The notes beneath the pieces are model-generated. The model made no database searches. It was not told where the DNA came from and saw only the letters and a list, made by a program, of their open reading frames with translations. Positions 58,140 to 64,000 of a stretch of DNA of 64,000 bases are shown here, piece by piece. Origin of the DNA: Gnetum montanum (lineage: Eukaryota; Streptophyta; Gnetopsida; Gnetales; Gnetaceae); the NCBI GenBank assembly GCA_015680685.1, contig MNCI01005887.1:104036-168035 (forward strand), written 5' to 3'. Numbering within the stretch: the stretch's first letter is position 1; each line of letters starts with the position of its first letter. Position numbers and translations under genes: made by a program.

Positions 58140-59700
58140 TTAAACATTCTTTCCTAAAATAATTAGAGTTGTTAGGAAAGAAGGTTGCTCTTTCTTACTC
58201 ATCATGGAATTGTTTACATTTTGTATGAATAATGTGTTAAGACTTTTGGTGAAGTGAATTTGCCTTTCGGGGGTTGGGGATTTTCCTTTATTGGTTTCTG
58301 GTCTACAAACTATCTCTTGAATCACCTCTTTTATTTCATTAAATTGTAAAAGATCATACATTGAGATGTTAGCTTTGGTTTTCTTAAAATCCTTAACTAG
58401 ATTGTAAGTCTTAGGTCCATCNATTTAGAGAAGTGTAAGGGTCATTCCTAGTTTGTTGCTGTGTGTTGTTCATGATGTCACTAAGTCTACGATAGCGAGC
58501 ATTATGCGGGTGGGGTTGTTTACCATAACTTTCTCCAATGAGGAAACCTCTTCATTTTTTGTTTCACGAGGTACATTAAGGACCATAATAGGAAGTTTCC
58601 CATTTTGTTGACCTTAGGTGTTGTCACCATATAATGCTAAAAATTGGGGACAAGTCTTCTCAGAATGTTGCCTAGTGTTATGGAGGCGACAATAATCATT
58701 ATTGACTGATGATTTAGGCTTTTCTGGTTGTATAGGACCCTTGTTGTTGTTTCTTTTTAATTCAACTACTTCATTTGAAATTTTTTGAAGTGAAGTTAAT
58801 ATCTGGGTCATTTGATCTTGAGCTTGAGTCATGGTTCAACAGGATTAGGTACCTTGTTTGGGTTTATGATGGACTGAATTAAGGCCTTCAATTGATCCTC
58901 ATTCAAACCAGTGTTAGATGGTAGGAATGGAGAAGATGTGGGACCTTGAAAACAAATATTTGTAGGTTGAGTCATTTGAAGGGAAGCAGGAGTTTGGAAC
59001 ATAGTGTTGGTCATTGGGAAAGTTGGTAGAGGTAGAGGACTATGTTGCATAGGATTGCTAATGCTCATCATTCCAAACTAGGTTTGAATGCTATTCATAA
59101 AGGTAATTTGTTCTAGCTCCATGGCTTTAGCCATTACTCCTTGTATTTCCATTATGTTTGAATCAAAGTTGATGGCATAGGCAAAGAATGGGTCAATGGT
59201 AGAGAAGTAAACATTGAGGATGCCATCGGGTTGTGGATGAATCTCTCTTGGCACATAAGAAAGTTGGTGAAGAAATCTTAGATTGTAATCCCTAAAATTT
59301 TCCCCAGGTAGCTTTCTTAAGTTGGTGAAGTTGATAGATGCTATGGTAGGGTTTGTGAATTATCAAACTAAGTTAAAAACTTATTTTTAAACTCCTGCCA
59401 TGAGTTAATGGAGGCATTGGGAGCATTAGAAACCATTGGGTTGCTTTGGTTCTGAAAGTTGTCACAAATACCCTACATGCCACACTGTTTTGGATAATGT
59501 TGTGGATCTCAAGTAAGATTTCGAACCATTGTACATGTTGATGGGCATCACTAGTAGGGTTTGTGGGATTGTAAAAAAAATTTATGTTCTGGAGTGACTT
59601 TGGGATGTTTTTGTAGTTAGTAAAGTTAAAGGAGTTACTCACTAAGGGAGCTAGGGGTTGATTGGCTATCATCCTAGCATGAGTTCTCCTAGGAATAAAA
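58140..59700 (-). pseudogene. E5 gag, decayed
   Basis: N-terminal part 59373-59672 (MIANQPLAPLVSNSFNFTNY, YKNIPKSLQNINFFYNPTNP, HVQWFEILLEIHNII, TKATQWFLMLP), typical of plant gypsy Gag with a helix-rich capsid. A Pro/Gln/Thr-rich segment (58829-59071) follows. At 58614-58832 is YCRLHNTRQHSEKTCPQFLA, a C-x3-H-x4-H-x4-C motif like the YCxxHxxxGHxTxxC zinc finger of such Gags. The remainder to the protease includes a REQTHFTKSL-like segment near 58270. One N at 58422. Confidence 0.7.
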
Positions 59701-60396
59701 CTTGGAAAATGTGAGGCTTGTTGTTTCCTTAATGCGAAGAGATGAGTGACTAGTCAGTTAGAAGCAGAGGAGAGTTTTCTCATAAAACATAACTATAAAA
59801 TATAACTATTAGAATTCAACTATAAAATTGCATAAAAAGAAAGAAAATATTGAAATAATATTTTTTTTGGTAAAGAAAAAAAGAAACTCTAAAATATGCT
59901 ATATTTTAATATATATATATATATATATTTAAAAGAAAAATAAATGTATAAAATTGCAACACTATAAAATTAAAAGGCCAATAGTAAAATGCAAAATTTT
60001 TTAAAAAATAAATTTAAAATTACATAATTAAATAAAACCACCTTACTTAACATACGACTAAGGTAAGGACTGCCAAAACAAAAATTCGAAAATGGGACTC
60101 GAAACAAGGATTTTAAAAAAATTAAAAGAAAAGATTAAAGAAAAATGGGTGATGAGATCCAAAAGTTTTCAAGAAATGAATTTTTCAGAACCAAAGATAA
60201 AGGGCTCTAAAATTCTTTAAAAAGATTTTTTAAGGTAATGGCTAAAAATAGAAATTTTAAATAAAACAAGTTTGAAATAAGAAAAATGAAATTTTTGGGA
60301 AACAGAATAGGGACTAGAAAAGGACAAAAAATAGATATTTCAGAAAATAGGATAATAAAGGTCAGAGAAATAGACCTCCTTTTAGCACCAAAAAGG
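59701..60396 (-). other. E5 leader between LTR and gag
   Basis: A-rich noncoding leader with an (AT)n tract at 59908-59929. Directly inside the LTR the minus strand reads CCTTTTTGGTGCTAAAAGGAGG, where TTTTTGGTGC could be a decayed primer-site start; no tRNA assignment is safe. Confidence 0.5.
59908..59929. repeat. (AT)n microsatellite
   Basis: An uninterrupted AT dinucleotide run of about 20 bp within the E5 leader. Confidence 0.9.
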
Positions 60397-61387
60397 TGTT
60401 GAAGCATAGATTTTAGTTGCACCAACACCGAGAAAGAAAACTTGTTTTAGGAAACTATTGGCTAGGGCGCCTCCCGTATGGGTACGAAAATTAGAGAATA
60501 GTCTTAGCTGGAATGGGCTATGTGGCTTTTTGAAAATAGTAAACCAAACTAAAGAAATCAAAATTTAACATGAATGAATTTGAATTTAAATTGAATAACT
60601 GTCTCAAAGTTGAGAATATAATCAGTAACTAAAAGAAATGAATTTTCCTTGGTCCTGTTGACATTGCCGGTTCATGACTATCGATGGTATCCACTGTTGG
60701 GTAGGAAGATTGTGATTGCTGTGAAAGAGGGAGAGAGAGAGAAAAAGAGAAAGAGAGACTACTCACCACAGTCTTTATAAGGTAACAATTACGGTCCTTA
60801 AAGCTTGCTACCATCTACCACCTTTTGTGCACTGCTGTAAACAGAAAGATCATCCACCCATGTTTACACCACCAAGACAAGCTTTCAGCCCAAAAAAAAA
60901 ACCACATGTCTAACATCTTGTGCATGGGATGTGCTGCCTACATTGTTGTAGATAGAAAGAAGAGGAAGAGAACCCTCCTGCTATTGTTGGGGAGACCCAA
61001 GATATGATTTTAAGCCGCTAGCTCCTGCCTTGGGCTGTCCTCAAAGAACAAATGGAAGCTTGTAAAAAAAAAGAAAAGAAAGCAGGAAACTGTTTCTTAG
61101 TGAAGAGGAAGCTGCCCCTCAAGACTAATAGCTAGGGCCTTTTTGGATTTATCAGGACAACCCTTCTCCCTTGGTTTTATAGTTGCTACGACCATCCATA
61201 ATGATGCCTATGTTTTATGTAACGGCTACAAAAACTGCCACCACTTCTTGTGTCATAATGTCCATGTTCTTCAATTAAGTACCCACTTATATTTGTAACT
61301 TTTGAAATGTCTACCACTAATGATTATAACCACTGCCATTAATGACCACCACCCAGTAGTTTAAATGTCCACTATGTCCGTAACTTC
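60397..61387 (-). repeat. E5 5' LTR (part left of E6)
   Basis: Second copy of the 31545 repeat, beginning TGTTGAAGCATAGATTTTAG, with the GA-rich microsatellite at 60727-60758. The alignment with 31545-32530 runs the whole length with frequent transitions, and breaks at 61388 where E6 inserted. Confidence 0.72.
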
Positions 61388-62461
61388 TGATGAGCGGCGA
61401 GGTACCCCTATGTTCAATCATACGAATATGAGTGTTTCACGCACGATACGGTCGAATTCCAAAGACTAAGTGCTTATGCATCCTTGTGGAACAAGGACGG
61501 GTTAGTTGATCATTGTCTTCCCAAGCTTACTTATATGTCACAATTGTATGGTTAAGTAAGCTTGAGGCATATGATTTTTATAGTATTTATGTTTTTATGT
61601 CCTACACTAGTAGGGAAGGAGAGAGGTAACTAAGTGACTAATTTAACTTAACTACTCATTAACTAAGTTTTAACTAATCCTAACACTAGCATTCGTTCCC
61701 ACTTGTCGTATACATCCTGAACCAATGCAACACTGCTAGGATTACCAAATGCTAATCGTTATTGGGTTACCAAGTGTTACATGCATGCTTGAAGTGGTCA
61801 TGCTTGTGTAATTTAAAAATTTGCTTAATTGATCAAAATGAATTACTATGCTAATAACAAAAATGTAAAGTGCATAAAATAAAATAAATGCATAAGAAAA
61901 TAAAATAAAAGAAATGCGTAAGAAAACAAATCTCAATTGCTGCAAGGATGAATCAAAGAGCTTGTTTTTATTGCCGTACACAAGGTGTGCTTAGGTACAC
62001 AATGCTCGAATAAAGATCCATTCACACGTAGACCTCTTGTTGCAGGCACTTGAAAAATACTTTAACTTTCAAATAGATTACTAGAGTTTCGGTACTTGAC
62101 TGCTAGAAAGAATTCCTTTCAATTGTGCGCCTAGGCACTGTATTTATAGGCTTGGGAGCAACTACTCTAATAATTAGAGTAACTGCTCTAATAATTAGAA
62201 TAACTGCTAAAGTAACCACTCTAATAATTAGAATAACTACTAGATTAACTGCTAAAGTAACCACTCTAATAATTAGAGTAACTGCTAGAGTAACTACAAA
62301 AGTAACCACTCTAATAATTAGAGTAACTGCTAGAGTAACTACAAAAGTAACCACTCTAATAATTAGAGTAATTGCTCTAATAATTAGAATAACTACTAGA
62401 GTAATTGCTAGAGTAACTACTTTAATAATTAGAATAATTTCTAGAGTAATCACTCTCATCA
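61388..62461 (-). repeat. E6 3' LTR with expanded U3
   Basis: A 1,074-bp LTR ending CTCATCA. TATA box tataaata at 62141-62148 (minus). Its extra length comes from the U3, which holds a tandem array (62160-62455). Confidence 0.93.
62160..62455. repeat. Palindromic minisatellite in E6 U3
   Basis: Repeating units of the type ctctaataattagagtaact, alternating with gctagagtaac and gctaaagtaacc. The core ctctaataattagag is self-complementary around its centre (CTAATAATTAG with one central base). A higher-order unit of about 60 bp (gctagagtaactacaaaagt) recurs at 62280-62360. Both strands are open by chance, giving two spurious 115-119 codon frames. Confidence 0.92.
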
Positions 62462-62475
62462 TACCTCCATGACTG
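62462..62475 (-). other. E6 polypurine tract
   Basis: The minus strand reads CAGTCATGGAGGTA, one substitution from the family PPT. Confidence 0.7.
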
Positions 62476-64000
62476 AATGAAAACTCGTCCTCAAGTTCCT
62501 TACAAAATATTGGGAAGGTATGGGATTATTGACTAATTGACAACTAACGGTGGAATGGGATGACAGACTCAACGTGCCCAATGAATGAATCAATAAGCAT
62601 ATTACAACATTAGTGTTCATGACCATTGTGGTGAACACTCGTACATAAATGACATCCAAGCCTTTATTTGGCATCTTGAAGAGAAAGAGAGAGAGAAAGA
62701 AGATGAAGCATGTTGTCACCAATGCCGAGATTGCTCCTTCCGTTGTTTATCCATAGCCATGCCACCAAACTTGCTCCTTTTGTAAATGCTCTACTTCTAG
62801 TCCATCCTGAGTGTTTCCTCCAAGCCCAGTCCATTGTTTGTATGATCACCATCTACACACACGGGGGGGTCACAAATGAGCAAGGATAGATAAATCACAA
62901 TGCAGTTGATACCTTACCTCAATATGAAGTGCATTGGCTGAGTTGTGATTATGGTAGAAACTAGTTCAAAGATTTATCATTAGTGACTACCCAAGGTGTA
63001 GGGGTTAGGCAAATAGTAGCTCAAGGTATAGGGGTTAGGCAAATAGTAGAATGGAAAAAATTGAAAAATTTGTGCTAGGGCCCCCACAACTAAGAGCGAA
63101 CCTTCGGTAGCTATAAGATGGAAAAAGATGAGAAACAAGAAAGATGAGAAAAAACAACAATGGAAACACCAATAAAATGGATGTCATGGATGGGGATGAA
63201 ACAAGAAATGATTGATTTCAGGAAATGTTTAAAGAAAAGAAGTTAACAATTACACCAAGGAATGCTAGTGGGTCCTCCCCAAAGTAGGCTCATGCCCTTT
63301 ATGCCCTAACAAACCCACAAACCAAAGAGTCCATAGGCTCTAGGAATGTCACTTGGAAGCAAGAGTTAAAAACTTACCCACAAGAATTCACCAAAGAAAA
63401 ACAATGCATCAACCTAGAGACGGACTAATGATAAAATTGGCAATGAGGTGGAAAATGGGAAGAAAGATGGAGAGGAGAAAATGGAATGGAATCCCAAGAA
63501 CAAGGTTGTGTAAATCCCCTTGTGTATTTCATGGTTAAGATAACTGAGTAGAACTCATCCCAAATCCAGGCTCAAACCAACCACATTCAGTAACCTTACA
63601 TCAATACACTTGGCCAATCCATCCTCTTGAGGCAACAAGAATGCTTCCACAAAGAGTGACCACTATCCCAAGGAGAGTGAGATGGAGAAGCAAGAAGCGA
63701 GAAAGGGCCTTATTTAGAGAGAACCTTCATGCATGGGTAACATGTCTTTCTAGTGCCATAACCAGCGCTTGTAGCCCATATTGCTTTATTATGTCTAAGG
63801 GGCGTGCTTTGAATTCTCACCTTTTTTTCTTTTTTCTCTTTTTTTTATGTTTATGTGTGAGAACCGCACCATGTAAAGACTTATTTTTATTCACTCAGCT
63901 TCTTGATATTTGAAAAATTTTAGAATGGCAGAAAACCCAAGAAAAAGCATCCAAGCGCCCAAGAGAATGGCCAGCACCAATGCATCAAATCCCCTTGAAG
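62476..64000 (-). other. E6 3' noncoding region
   Basis: Aligns with E4 48421-49900. Contains a 28-bp tandem duplication (caaggtgtaggggttaggca and variant, 62992-63048), a PPT-like copy at 63079-63098 (gcccccacaactaagagcg), the family block 'gtgggtcctccccaaagtag' (63269) and one inverted-repeat unit (63791-63880). No gene seen. Confidence 0.6.

Larger units (their letters stand above)
31545..61387 (-). mobile_element. E5: older gypsy element of a different family, carrying three later insertions
   Basis: A repeat starting TGTTGATGCATAAATTTTAG at 31545 recurs in the same orientation at 60397 (TGTTGAAGCATAGATTTTAG). Between the copies, after removing E3 (32804-45876) and E4 (47591-57501), the minus strand reads gag, protease, then integrase C-terminus, in the right order for an element whose 5' LTR is the 60397 copy and whose 3' LTR is the 31545 copy. 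RT, RNase H and most of integrase are missing. E6 interrupts the 60397 copy at 61388, so the element continues right of the window. The LTR copies are clearly more diverged than those of E4. Confidence 0.7.
61388..64000 (-). mobile_element. E6: family A element, left end only
   Basis: Starts with TGATGAGCGGCGAGGTACCCC (61388). The flank acttc (61383-61387) should be the TSD. It runs off the right edge inside the 3' noncoding region, so only the 3' LTR, PPT and tail are visible; whether it is full length is unknown. It is closest in tail sequence to E4. Confidence 0.88.

Noticed and set aside
62103-62472. Overlapping 115- and 119-codon open frames on both strands, reading repeated LIIRVT/VTLIIR
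   Set aside because: They are translations of the U3 minisatellite, whose unit length is a multiple of three and lacks stops on either strand. No other coding sign.

Overview
The window is gene-poor plant nuclear DNA made almost entirely of degenerate retrotransposons. I found no host gene, tRNA, rRNA, CRISPR array or bacterial-type operon. A seed plant with a large genome is suggested by Ty3/gypsy elements primed by a tRNA-Asp-like primer binding site (the Athila/Tat pattern), by plant-type L1 and RTE LINE fragments, and by nested insertions with 5-bp target-site duplications (TSDs). The species cannot be named from this. Every open frame of any length is either a decayed retroelement domain or chance.

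One gypsy family dominates; I call it family A. Its LTRs are about 800-1,070 bp, begin TGATGAG and end CTCATCA on the + strand, and nearly all copies lie on the minus strand. Copies: E1 (left-truncated by the window, ends 13080), solo LTR S1 (14589-15628, TSD CCAGT), solo LTR S2 (15743-16694, TSD AAATT), an opposite-strand solo LTR S3 (18208-18868 plus 28803-29030) split by complete element E2 (18869-28797, TSD GCACC), E3 (32804-45876, TSD GTAGG/GTAAG), E4 (47591-57501, TSD TAGGG/TAGGA) and E6 (starts 61388, runs off the right edge). In minus-strand order the internal regions read PBS, gag, protease, RT-RNase H, integrase, a long noncoding tail, polypurine tract (PPT). E1 and E3 also carry a roughly 3-kb coding-like block between integrase and the 3' LTR; E2 and E4 do not.

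Between 13270 and 31360 the substrate is LINE debris: an RTE endonuclease fragment on + (13495-14130), an RTE reverse-transcriptase C-terminus on minus (14180-15742, split by S1), L1 endonuclease and RT start on minus (16700-18207) and L1 ORF1 on minus (29036-30062), the last two separated by S3 and E2. From 31545 to at least 61387 the substrate is an older, different gypsy element (E5). Its 3' LTR was split by E3, its interior by E4, and its 5' LTR by E6; gag, protease and the integrase C-terminus survive.

The most unusual signal is in the U3 of family A LTRs, between the TATA box and the LTR terminus. Each copy carries its own set of short palindromes built on a different core (GATATC, CCAATATTGG, GTATAC, ATCGAT/GTCGAC, CTAATAATTAG), including perfect palindromes of 26 and 30 bp and a 300-bp palindromic minisatellite, while the rest of the LTR stays alignable. 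Also notable are the modular 3' ORF, repeated PPT-like motifs and a 3' noncoding inverted-repeat unit duplicated in some copies. All coordinates of decayed domains are approximate; LTR ends and TSDs were read base by base.
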